Part shown: piece after piece, positions 33,613 through 44,272 of the stretch | How positions within the stretch are numbered: the stretch's first letter is position 1 | Layout of the letters: each line of letters opens with the position of its first letter | Assembly: GCA_035772735.1 (NCBI GenBank) | Contig: JASDFA010000002.1 | Location: forward strand, 6,324,001-6,388,000 | Direction: 5' to 3' | DNA from: Datura wrightii | Taxonomy: Eukaryota > Streptophyta > Magnoliopsida > Solanales > Solanaceae | DNA: 64,000 bases | Position numbers and translations under genes: made by a program | The notes under the pieces: model-generated | What the model saw: only the letters and a program-made list of their open reading frames with translations | Databases searched by the model: none | What the model was told of the DNA's origin: nothing

Positions 33613-35626
33613 ATGGCTACAATTGAAAAATCCACTGATGTTAAGATGGGAGATCTTAACAAGATGCAATGGTACTTATTTAAGAGATAGAAGGGTAAAG
33701 TACTTTTGTACTTAAATCTTCTTAATGTTTCTTATGTGTTAACTGAGAAGAATTCAAATAAACTAGATAACTCTTTCATGAAAGAATGATGAACTTATTT
33801 CTCTTCAAGAGAAAGTTGACAGCATTGATGATTACTACATGTTAGGTTTTTGGCTTGACTTTGTTACCATTATTGAGTTTTCTTCTAAAAGAAAAGCAAT
33901 TTTTTTTATATTTGGCTAATCCTTTCTCCAGTACGAAAAGGTGTTGGACACTGTAAATTGAGATTCCTTCCTAGCATCCACAATACAGTATTAAAGGCTT
34001 TGAGAGTTTTATTTAGGGGGAGCATTTATGAGACACAAGTGGTAGTGTAACTCTTGTGTGAAGCTCTCTTTATTCTGAGTGAATTTTATGAAGTTACTTC
34101 TCTGAATATTTTATACTCTTTTTTATACAACGGATTGTTCATCTCCTCTTGTGAATGTAGGTTGATTAACCGAACCACGCTAAATTATTGTGTCTTTTTT
34201 GATATATTTTTCATTTGTCTTCTTGTTTATCATCTTTCGAGCTTTTCTATGTTGGCTGCCACATGACACCTAATTATTTCGATCCTAACAAGTGGTATTA
34301 GAGCGAGGTTCAAATGGTGTTCATCTCCGCGAATTTAGTTCTAGTTATAACCTATTTGACGATAATGAAGATTTTTATTTGAGAAATTTTTTTGAAGTGT
34401 TACTCTGTGTAGAGACAAAGACTTAATGGAGGTGATTTGAAGATGCAGATTCAACATGTTGAAGATTGCATAAAAAAGTGGAACAAATTTATTTTGTTAG
34501 AAATTCAAGCCAAAGGGGAGAACTGTTGGGTGTTTGTCTTGACTTTCTTACCATAATTGAGTTTTTCTTTTCCTAAAAGGAAAACACAAAATTTTCATAT
34601 TTGGCTAATTCTTTCTCCCGTAGAAAAAGGTGTTGGACACTATAAATTGAGGCTCCTTCCTTCTAACTTAGTAGCATCAACAATGTAGTCTTAAGGGTTT
34701 TAAGAGTTTTGTTTAGGGAGAGAATTTGAGAGACATAAGTGGTAGCGTAATTCTTGTGTGAACTTCTTTTTATTCTGAATGAATTTTGTTAGGTTACTTC
34801 TCTCGATATTTTGTACTCTCTTTTATACAGTGGATCGTTCATATCCTCTTATGGGTGTAGGTCAATTGACCGAATCACATTATATTATTATGTCTCTTTT
34901 AATATATTTCTTGTTTGTTTTTTATTTATCATCTTTCGAGGTTTGTTGTGTTAGCTTTCGCATGACACCTAATTATTTTGATCCTAACACTACAAATATC
35001 AGTATTATCTTCTTAATTGTCTATTTGATACTTTTTATGATTATTATGATAGAATTTACTCTAGTGCAAAGAAAATTAGAAAATATTACTGAGTAAGTTT
35101 GATACTAAGGAGGCTGGAGCGAAAAAATATGCTGCTAGCAGATTTATTTGTTTTCAAATAGTGGACAACAAATCAGTGGTATATTAAGCTCAAGAATTTT
35201 TAATGTTAATTGGAGAGCTCAGGTTAGATGAGATAAAAATTAGAGATAACCTTATTATTTGTGGCAAAATAGATAGAATTTCACCTTCTTGGAATAAATT
35301 GCAAAAGCCATGCGCCACAAACAAAAGAAAACCTTACCGAGACATTGATAATGTGAATTTGCATGGAAGCGGTGGCAAGGGAACAAGATGCACCTTTGTA
35401 ATCAGAAGAGAACAATTTACAATCCATCACATCAAAGGTAAATTTAATTACTTCAAATAATACTGCTTGTTACAGTCAACAAAATACTTCTCTGAAACCT
35501 AAGAAGAAAACTTTCAAGAAAATTAATGATAGACCTCCCAGGAGAAATAATTGTGTTAATAACCAAGCACAGTATTAAAAAGTTCAAGATATAGGATCCT
35601 GCTTTGTTTGTAGAAAGATTAGATAT
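33613..35626 (+). pseudogene. Copia gag, decayed and interrupted
   Basis: The ATG at 33613 starts MATIEKSTDVKMGDLNKMQW. A stop follows, then KVLLYLNLLNVSYVLTEKN, the typical early gag block. The TRIM removes continuity at 33840. After it, MLIGELRLDEIKIRDNLI (35203 onward) and ISPSWNKLQKP match the late gag core. It ends in SCFVCRKIRY at 35600-35626, the first half of a CCHC knuckle, cut by the palindromic element. Across the insert the knuckle continues IAQFF, with His and the last Cys changed to Tyr and Phe. Confidence 0.8.
33840..34989 (+). mobile_element. TRIM-like element with two LTRs
   Basis: LTRs 33840-34290 (451 bp) and 34524-34989 (466 bp), each TGTTRGG...CCTAACA, flank an internal region of only 233 bp. 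A perfect 5 bp target duplication CTACA lies at 33835-33839 and 34990-34994. The internal region has a primer site TGGTATTAGAGC (34293-34304, iMet type, one mismatch) and a purine tract AAAGGGGAGAA (34512-34522), and no coding sequence. The LTRs resemble each other throughout. It would need enzymes from an autonomous element. Confidence 0.93.
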
Positions 35627-36926
35627 TGTCACGCCTCAAGTTTACACTCTAAACGAAACACGGTACTTGAAGTCACAAGTAACCCCAAGTCAACCCCTGG
35701 TCTATCAGACACTAGCATTCTGAGTAATATAAAATTACATAAAGCGGAAGTTTAAAACAAAATATAAATACATGAAAGAAATAAAGCAGGTTCATAGATT
35801 TTGAAAATATTAAAACAACACTACATGTCTGAAATACCAATCTGAGTCTGAAAGCCACTATGACTGATGAGTTGTTGGGACAAGCCCCCAGCTAACTCCA
35901 AATCTAAATATAAGGAATGAAAATGTAACTGAAATAAATAAATCTTTGTTCTCGAAGGATGAGGACTCACCAACTAGAAAAGCTTAGGTCTTCGATGAGC
36001 GATCGACTAACGAAGCTGAGACTAAGCTCCTGCAGCTATATCATAAAGTGATACAGGATAAAAGTATGCATCAATACTTTGAATGTGTTGAGTAAGTGAG
36101 AGGAATAATGGAATAACTAAAAGAAAATGCTGAACTGAAAAGACATGTGATGACCAAATAAAACTATTGAACTAAACAACTGAAATAACTGGGGGGGTCT
36201 GATAGACCCTGTCTGATTATCAAAGAATGTTCTAAGTCTGGAATACTGATCTGAACTGAACTAGACTGAGCTAACTAGTGGAAAAGTCTATAACTGACAT
36301 GTAACCACGTTAGCTAGATGTAGAGTCTGATGTATACACCCCACCGGTAGGACCCAATATATCTTTCCAGAGTATAAAGGCATGAACTGGGTGATCAAAA
36401 AAGTCTGGGGACAATGGGGTAGATAAATACTATAACCTATGCTAGCAACGTAGTTCTGGGAACCTGGGTACGCTGGAACCCTGGTCCACTTGGTGCTAAG
36501 TCTTACTCCCACTGGATAATCCTAGACTGAATACTAAGCTGATAGCTCGAAACCAGGGCCCATGACTAGTCAGCGATACATATCTGAAAGTACCTTGAGA
36601 GTCTTATTGTACCGGATTTTGAGATTGGGTTCCAGATTGGTCAGAGTTGCTTATCTAGAAGCGTCGTAACCATCTAAGAATAAACTGAAATCTGAACTAG
36701 GGTCCTATGAATGGTCAGAGATATATGTCCAATGTGTCGTGACCGCCTAATGGACCTATAAACTGAATTCTGAATCTGATTCTAATAATTGGGAGGTAAT
36801 ACTGACACCTCAGGAAATTCTGTAGTCAAACTGATCAGCTGACACTTCTGACTGACATGAGTATTTTCACATTTTGACTAAATCTAGGCAACCATGTATC
36901 TGATTGAGAGTTTAGCATATCTGAAG

Positions 36927-36954
36927 GTACTTTCAGATATATATCTGAAAGTAC
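36927..36954. repeat. Perfect 28 bp palindrome at the inner end of the right arm
   Basis: The half-site GTACTTTCAGATAT (36927-36940) is followed at once by its exact reverse complement. It marks the junction of the unique centre with the right arm. An extra partial copy of the same words (agtactttaagatatatatcc) follows. Confidence 0.9.
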
Positions 36955-37606
36955 TTTAAGATATATATCCCTGACTAGTCTTGGGCCCCAGTTTCGAGCT
37001 TTCAGCTTAGTATTCAGTCTAGAATTATCCAGTGGGAGTAGGACTTAGCGCCGAGCGGACCAGGGTTTCAGCGTACCCAGGTTCCCAAAACTACGTTCCA
37101 GCGTAGGTTACAGTATTTATCGGCCCGGTTGGCACCAAACTTTTGTGATCATCCAGTTCATGCCTTTATACCTTGGCAAGGTATATTGGGTCCTACCAGT
37201 GGGGTGTATACATCAGGCTCCACGTCTAGATCACGTGGTTACATATCGGTTATAGACTCTCCCACTAGTCAACTCAGTCTATTCTCAGTCCAGTTCAGTT
37301 CAGATCAGTATTCCAGATTTAAAACATGTTTTGACCATTAGACAGGGTCTATCAGACCACCTTAGTTATTTTAGTTATTCGGGTCATTAGTTTTATTTGG
37401 TCAACGCATGTCTTTTCAGTTCAACATTTTCTTTTAGTTATTCCATTGTGTTATGTTCCTCTCACTTACTCAGTACATTCAAAGTACTGATGCATATTTT
37501 ATGTTGTATCGTTTTATGATACAGCTGCAGGATCTCAGTCTCAGCTTTGCTAGCCTACCACTCATTGAAGACTTCAGCTTTTCTAGTTGGTAAGTCCTTA
37601 TCCTTC

Positions 37607-39916
37607 TGTGACGATTCGAACGTACACACGGATCGTAGACACCGGACAAGGGACCCCGAGAGACCCCAAGTCGACCCATCGCACATGTGTACAACTAATT
37701 TCATTCAAATAAGCGAAATGATAATCATAAAAATATAGCAGAAACATAATCATAGCATAACATTAGAAAATACTAGACTTACACATAAGCTGAATACTAC
37801 ACATGGTCTGAAAGCCTCTACAACATACGATGGGCTGATGGGACAACATCCCCAACTAACCGGAAAAGTACTAAAACATAAGATAACATAAAATCCTGTC
37901 AAACAACCCTAGAAACATGAGGACTCACCAATAAGCTGAGAACATAAGCTGAGATGGACTAAGGATAAGGATGAGCCTAAGATCCGGACCCTGTATCATG
38001 AAACGATACAGCATAGAAAGTATACGGTCAGTACGTGGAATGTACTGAGTATGCAAGATAGTAAAGAGGACTTTCCTAAAATAACGTAAAACTCATATAT
38101 AGACATAGAAGAAGGACATCATGCATATATCATTAACTTCACAGGAAAACATAAGGCTCAAGGGTTTCAAATCAACCCTAAAGCGTTCATAATCATTAAT
38201 CGTAAGTAAACATTATCAAAACATAACTTGAGCCAATAACATAATATATTAATGCATAAAAAATGTGGAACAATGGGAGGACTCGTCATAACCGACACCA
38301 TCATGATTGAGCCTTTCATGATGCCTCAACTATCTTGCTCAAGTGGGCAAAGCCGACCCTGGCTTGCCAGGTGAGGGTCGTGCATAAGGCGTGATATCAC
38401 ATTTTAGAGGATCGTCATTATTACAATACATCATTATAAACCCATGGTGTAACATGGTTATGAGATACCGGTGTAGTCCTTTGAACGTCGGGCTGCTCGG
38501 TGCTAGACACGGCTTCCAAAAACATGCATATAGGCTCATACATAAATCATTAACATCATGCATTAAGATTAATTGGCTATAAAATAACATTTATCATCAT
38601 TGATCTCCTTTTTACATTCTTAGCCAAGAATTAAAGGCACTTTTTCATCGGTCAATATCATAAATCGATAAATCATGAAATTCGTTTCATAAATCGTAAA
38701 TCATTCTTCATCATGTGGGCGTTGCCCATTACTTCATCATACTCAATTCTTTCAAAATATGCTCATAAACATGGGTAACTTGGATTCATGCTTTGACATC
38801 ATCAATAAACTCAAAATATTTAATATTCATCATAAATCATAATTTTTATGAACTTTCATCAATGGACATTTTAGATTTAAAAAGATTGAAATGTGATTTG
38901 AAGGAAATAACACAAAATCCGCCCAACATGCATAATTCAATAATTAAAACTCAATTAAATCATGTCCATAAAGAGAAATCATCTTTTCATGCTTTGGATA
39001 AAACCCCATGGAATTTGAGTAGGAGGATTTATGAATTAACTTGAAGTTTGGGCTTGGGTGAGAAAGAATTTCACCCATTTTAAAATTCTACATACCTGAA
39101 AATGGATTGACTCAAAGTTCCTTGAATACCCATAAAGAAATTGATGGAAACTTTGGGAAGAAGACCTTGAATCTCCCAAAAATCTCTCTAAAATTCTTGC
39201 ATGAGAATGGGCATGCATAAAGGACTTAACTCATATTATCATACTCAAAAAATATCCAAAATGACATAGTTTAGGGTCTAAAAGCGTAGAAAAGTTGAAA
39301 TTGCCCTTAAAATTAAATTCCTGAAAACTGTCCCCGACGGACCAACGACCGACCCAACGGGTCATGACGACATACCACGACTCGTGGTATTGAGTCGTTG
39401 AGTCCACTGCTTCATCTCATTCCTCGGATCCTTCCTACGGTTCGTCAGGATTAGTCATGACTCCAACAGACGAGTTGTTGGATTGACCGTCGCTAACTCC
39501 TTGACAAAATTTGGATTTCCTTTCTAGAGCCTCACCACGACTCGTGGTGACTTCCAACGAGTCATGGTTTCCATCCGTAGTCTGCACTGGAACCTTCAAC
39601 CCACGAACAACGACTTGAAACAACGGGTCGTCCCTCTTAACCATGAATTGTGGGATGCCCCGTTGCTTCCTCCTCGGCCTAAGTCCAAACCTCCCCACGA
39701 CTGGTGACAACGACTCGTTGTTCCTGACAACGGGTCATTACACCGCTCATTGTCTCCACTGCTTCCGTAACTTCCCAAACCACGACAGCTTATGACAACT
39801 CGTGGTACCCTACCACGAGTTGTAGGGTCATTTGTTCTGTGATATTTTTGCCAATTTTCTGCACTTTTTAATTTTTAACTCCCGGGTCTATTCTTAGGCC
39901 TTTCTGGGATATTACA
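37607..39916 (-). mobile_element. Solo LTR, gypsy type, 2310 bp
   Basis: Plus-strand edges are tgtgacgattcg and gggatattaca, with a perfect target duplication CCTTC (37602-37606 and 39917-39921). It is called minus because the palindrome cluster (ccacgactcgtggt words, 39320-39830) lies near the 39916 end, where U3 sits in the other LTRs, and the gtatcatgaaacgatac hairpin (37993-38009) lies near the opposite, U5, end. There is no ORF of note. It splits the right arm of the palindromic element exactly between ttatccttc and gaggacgg. Confidence 0.92.
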
Positions 39917-40253
39917 CCTTCGAGGACGGAGATGTATTTATTTCAATTACATTTTCATTTCTTCTATTTAGATTTCAAGTTAGCTTGGGGCTTGTCCCAA
40001 CAACTCATCAGTCATAGTGGCTTTCGAACTCAGATTGGTATTTCAGACATGTAGTGTTGTTTTAATATTTTCAGACACTATGAACCTGTTTTATTTCTTT
40101 CATGTATTTATTTTTTGTTTTAAACTTTTGTTGTATGTATTTTTATATTACTTAGAATGCTAGTGTATGATACACCAAGGGTTGACTTGGGGTCACTTGT
40201 GACTTCAAGTACCTTGCTTCGTCCAGGGTATAAACTCGAGGCCTGATAGATAT

Positions 40254-41560
40254 ATTGCTCAATTTTTCAAGTTTCAAAAATGTGTACCTACACCTCAGAT
40301 AAACATTACCCAAGAGCCTTTTGTGGTAGTGATAACAAACATAACATGATTGAAAATATTGATGAATGGTGAGCTGATTCTGGTACAAACTGTCAGGTCT
40401 ACTGTGACAAAGCTTGGCTCAGAATATATACTCCTTTTGAGGAGTCCAAAAACATCATACTTTGTGATTCTCACAGCACTCAAGTATTTGGAAAGGGAGA
40501 TGTCGAGTTGATCTTCACCTCTGGAAAGGTATTACTATCGAAAATATACTTTTTACTCCTTCTATGAGAAAAATATTTGATGTCTAATTTTCTTCTTAAT
40601 AAAGCAGGCCTCAAAGAAAATATTGAGTCTGATCAATATGTCATAGTGAAAAAGAGTATTTTTGTGGGAAAGGGGTATGATTGTGATGGGATGTTCAAGC
40701 TGAATCTTGAAATGATTAAAATTTTTACTTTTGTGTACAAACTCTTTTCTATTAATTTTTGACATGCTCATTTTTTTCATATTAATGATCGTCATGTAAG
40801 AATCATGAGTAGTTTAGAACTAATCCCATGATTAAAAAAGATTTTGAAAAGTGTGAGGCCTGTAGTAATGCTAAAATCACTAAAAGGCTATATTTTCAAG
40901 TTGAAATAAAAACCAATTTATTAGAATTAGTTCACTCTGATATTTGTGAATTTGGAGAAATTTTAACTCGTGGAGAAAATATATATTTTGTTAATGATTT
41001 CTCTAAGTATACATATGTTTACTTGATGAAAAAGAAAAGTTATGCATTTGAAAATTTTAAAATTTATTCCATGAGGTTGAAAATCAGTTTGATAGAAAAA
41101 TAAAAAGAACTAGAAGTGATAGAGGCCTTGAATATGAGTCTAATGAGTTTAATTCTTTTGCTAGATCATTGGGAATAATTTATGAAACTGCTCTACCTTA
41201 TTCTCCTTCGTTTGATGGTGTATTAGAAAGAAAAAATAGAACTTTGTTGAGTTGACAAATGTCATGCTTATTAAGTCAAGTGCACCTCTAAATTTGTGGG
41301 ATGAAGCTATTTTGACGGCTTGTTATGTATTAAATCGGGTGCCTCATAAAAAGACTAAATTAACACCATTTGAGTTGTGAAAATATCACAAGACAAATTT
41401 GGGATATATGAGTTGGGGATTGTCTAGCCTATGTAACGCTAATAGATTCCAAAATTACTAAATTGAGTTAAAAAGTTGCTACTTATACTTCTCTTGATTA
41501 TGCTTCAAATAGTACAACCTATAGAGTCTTTAATTTTGTAGATAATATAATAAAAGAATC
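40254..41560 (+). pseudogene. Copia protease and integrase region, decayed
   Basis: After the palindromic element the frame reads KCVPTPQINITQEPFVVVIT (about 40281-40340), then in another frame ADSGTN near 40375, the Copia protease active site (usually DSGA). NFLLNKAGLKENIESDQY, the next frame, and FHINDRHVRIMSSLELIP (about 40770-40830) form the GAG-pre-integrase segment. KCEACSNAKITKR (40855) carries the second half of the HHCC finger, and LLELVHSDICEFGEILTRG and FVNDFSKYTYVYLMKKKS follow (40920-41040). Stops and frameshifts increase after 41100. Confidence 0.82.
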
Positions 41561-41799
41561 GGGTGATACTATTTTTCATGAAAATAATTTTTCATTTCAT
41601 TCTAAAAAAAATGGGGGCTCAAAGAATTGAAGTTTTTTTTCACTACCTAATTTTTCTATTTCTATTTTGAAAAATAAAAAAATTATGATTTTGAGTTAAG
41701 AAGAAGTAAAAATGCTAGAGTAGGAAAAAATTTTGGTCCCAATTTTTATATTTTTAATATTGGAGATGACCCTCACACTTTACAAGAAATTTATCTTCA

Positions 41800-42530
41800 C
41801 GTGATGCTTTCATTTTTTTTTAAAAAAAAGTATTATAAATGATGAAATGAAATCACTAATATTCAATAAATCTTGAAAGTTAATTGATTTACTAGTGAAT
41901 CGTAAAACAATTGAGTGTAAATGGATCTTAAAAGAAAAGTTAAAAATTTGATGAATCCATTGATAATATAAGGCTGAACTAGTTGCTAAAGGTTTCAAGC
42001 AACTAGAAGGCCTAGAATTTTTTTATACTTTTTCCTTTCATAACATGAATTACATTCATTAGACTGTTAATTGTTATTGCTATAATTTTTGATTTGCATA
42101 TTTATCAAATGGATGTAAAAACTATTTTTTAAAGTGGAGACCTATATGAGGAGATTTATATGGAAGAATCTGAAGGTTTTATTGAAGCAAGACAAGAAAG
42201 CAAAGTGTGTAAACTTACTAAATTCTTATATGGCTTGAAATAGGCACCAAAATAATAACATGAGAAGTTTGATTCCTGCATGATTGAAAATAACTTTAAA
42301 ACAAATGAGTGTTATAAGTGCATCTATCATAAGTCTTAAAATAATTCATATGTTATTGTTTGCCTCTATGTTGATAATTTCTTAATCTTTTGTTCTAACA
42401 TGGATATTATTGGAGAAACTAAAAATATTCTTAGAAGTCATGTTGATATGAAAAATCTTGGTGAGGCAAATTTTATTCTTGAAATAAAAGCTATTAGTGA
42501 TAATGTCCAAAATAACTCTCCAATTAAGGA
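41800..42530 (+). pseudogene. Copia reverse transcriptase fragment
   Basis: NRKTIECKWILKEKLK near 41895-41940 and AELVAKGFKQLEGLEF near 41975-42020 are the N-terminal RT blocks. The catalytic region reads VCLYVDNFLIF near 42360-42390, where YVDD has become YVDN, and is followed by MKNLGEANFILEIKAI (42449-42496). The polymerase could not be active. The sequence is lost into an Athila-like LTR soon after. Confidence 0.78.
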
Positions 42531-44272
42531 GGTAGCTACGATCGTATGCAAAACAAGTACCCAACAGGAGTTGGGACCGATTTTTCCATAGAGATTGGAG
42601 GCTAGATTTATCAAAAGTTGTAGCTAATCCATAAGAGCAAGCATCATGTGTAAACATAAAGTAAAAATGGGGCAGGTAATTTGAACAAGTATCAAATGAA
42701 AATTTAAATCAAAACAAGATAAGTCAATTGTTGTTGACAAACTTACAGAGACTAGGGGTGTGCATTTGATGGGGCATCGTCTTGATGGGTATTAACTAAA
42801 AGCCTTCGAATCAATTAGTGTATGGATAGCTTTGATATTAGCTACACTCTAAGTTTCTCAACCAAAAGAGTGTGTATATTTTGGGTTTTTTCAACTCCCA
42901 AAATCAAAATCTACAAAATAACCAAACATTACTTCAGTGGGCATAGACTATTTCTAGCTCTAGCCCTTGAATTAAGCTTGAATTGGCTATAGACTATTTC
43001 TAGCTCTAACCCATAGATAAAAGCTTCTATTCCTCACTATTGAAGTCTTACCCAACTTCACTTCTCTTTCTCAAGAAAAAGAGGAGTTAAAAAATTCAAT
43101 TACTGTTTGCAACCATTAATTTTCTGATTAAAACTTGAAGAAATCAATAGATCCATGCATTCTAATCAATTCTAAGATCAATAGTCAATACCCAATCAAT
43201 TCTAAACACCCATCATTTACACACACCCATAGAGGAAAAATTAGTTGCTCTTAATTAGGAAAAGAGAAATTATACTAAAGAGGAATTCCTCAAAACCAAT
43301 CATCATAAGCAATTAAAGTCAATTTCAAGCTTTGTATCTTCAACTATGGTGTTTTCACTAGGAAGAAGAAAGTAGAAAATTATACTCTCTACTCTACAAT
43401 ATTCTCTCTCTTTTTCAATATCTCTCTTCTTCAATAATGTATCTAAAAATGGGATTAAAAAATCTACATATTTTCCTTGCACATATTCCTGAAATGCCCT
43501 TGAAAGCTTCCCAAGTACGTACTTGCCTTCTGAATGATTTTGCCCTTCAGAGAAAATGTGCCTCACTTGCATTGGCACCTGTTTTTTTTTTTTAAGTTTG
43601 GACTTATGGAATGCAGGTGCATGAATGAGTCCATAACAGTCTTCTCTTACTTCTTCCTACGTGGCACTTGCAGACCATAGATGCTGACTTATGACAATCA
43701 ACCAACCTTTTTCTTGTCTCCAAATCTCTCTTTTGGCTTTTGAAACTTCGATTCGTGACAGCTACTCATACGTGCCAAAGAGACTTCCTTCCCGCCTTGA
43801 CCCAGCTAAAGGTAAAGGTACGGATTAGGTGGCGAAGAAGAGACGGAGGAGCTTCCTCCCCCATTGACGGCTCACGAATATGAGTCCCACGTTTAGGAGA
43901 AGAACTGAGATAGGCTGCTTTAGCTCTGTCTCTATCCGAGGAAAGAGTGTACCGAATCTGCCTCCTGGCATTATTGGGTTCGCTTGCAAACAACACTTCT
44001 CCTCTCGCCCACCGAAAGGCAGGTCCATTGCCAGCAAACTTTTAACTCTTCCTGTGTGGCACCTGCTAGACGCAAGTGCTGACTTGCCGTACGCATGTCA
44101 CTTGCTTGTGCTCCGGCAGATTGCTTTAAGTTCAAATCCTCCATCATCTTTGTTTCAAAGAAATGCCTACACATAATAGAATAAAAGACATAAAATCGTT
44201 CTAAATTGTGTTAAAACGAAGCGATAACTCATGCTTAAGAGCTAGATAAGTTGGTAAATTACCAACTCATCA
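42530..44272 (-). repeat. 3' LTR of Athila-like element A2
   Basis: The right edge (U3 start) reads TGATGAGTTGGTAATTTACC in element sense, including the palindrome gttggtaaattaccaac (44250-44266). The left part has acgatcgtatgcaaaacaag and cccaacaggagttggga, the inverted form of the U5 end of Athila-type LTRs. The left edge is uncertain by some tens of bases because the Copia RT sequence around it is too decayed. A GC-richer patch (43740-44040) lies inside. Confidence 0.65.
43740..44040. other. Possible organelle-derived insertion
   Basis: About 300 bp with clearly higher GC than its surroundings and none of the AT-rich, LTR-like wording. It has purine-rich and polypyrimidine-rich stretches (gaagaagagacggaggag, cttcctcccccattgacgg) of the kind seen in plant mitochondrial intergenic DNA. 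On both sides lie similar words (cctacgtggcacttgcagac at 43657 and cctgtgtggcacctgctagac at 44051). Organelle origin is only an inference from composition and style. Confidence 0.35.

Larger units (their letters stand above)
35627..40248. mobile_element. Palindromic element made of two inverted LTR ends
   Basis: The left arm 35627-36594 is the reverse complement of a right arm that starts at 36926 and runs to 40248, interrupted only by the solo LTR at 37607-39916. Outer ends are tgtcacgcctc and gaggcctgata, flanked by the 5 bp duplication GATAT (35622-35626 and 40249-40253). Without the solo LTR it is about 2.3 kb with a unique centre of about 330 bp (36595-36925). Each arm has the U5-end features of a gypsy-type LTR (gatacag hairpin, gagtcctcatccttcgag, ggttgacttgggg), so both outer ends are U5 ends. 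There is no coding sequence. In one 104 bp comparison of the arms I count about 8 differences. Confidence 0.85.
33243..42530 (+). mobile_element. Copia element, split by nested insertions
   Basis: Plus-strand order is LTR/leader remnant (33243-33612), gag, zinc knuckle, protease, GAG-pre-integrase, integrase, RT, which is the Copia order with integrase before RT. A TRIM (33840-34989) and a palindromic element (35627-40248) interrupt gag. The 3' part is lost after the RT catalytic region, where an Athila-like LTR begins. The left LTR has no clear edge because it abuts a MITE. All frames are full of stops, so this is one of the oldest layers here. Confidence 0.85.

Noticed and set aside
35627..36594. 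Left arm as a normal solo LTR
   Set aside because: The arm has a U5-type outer end but no U3 start at its inner end; homology to the right arm stops at a unique centre, and the target duplication encloses both arms.
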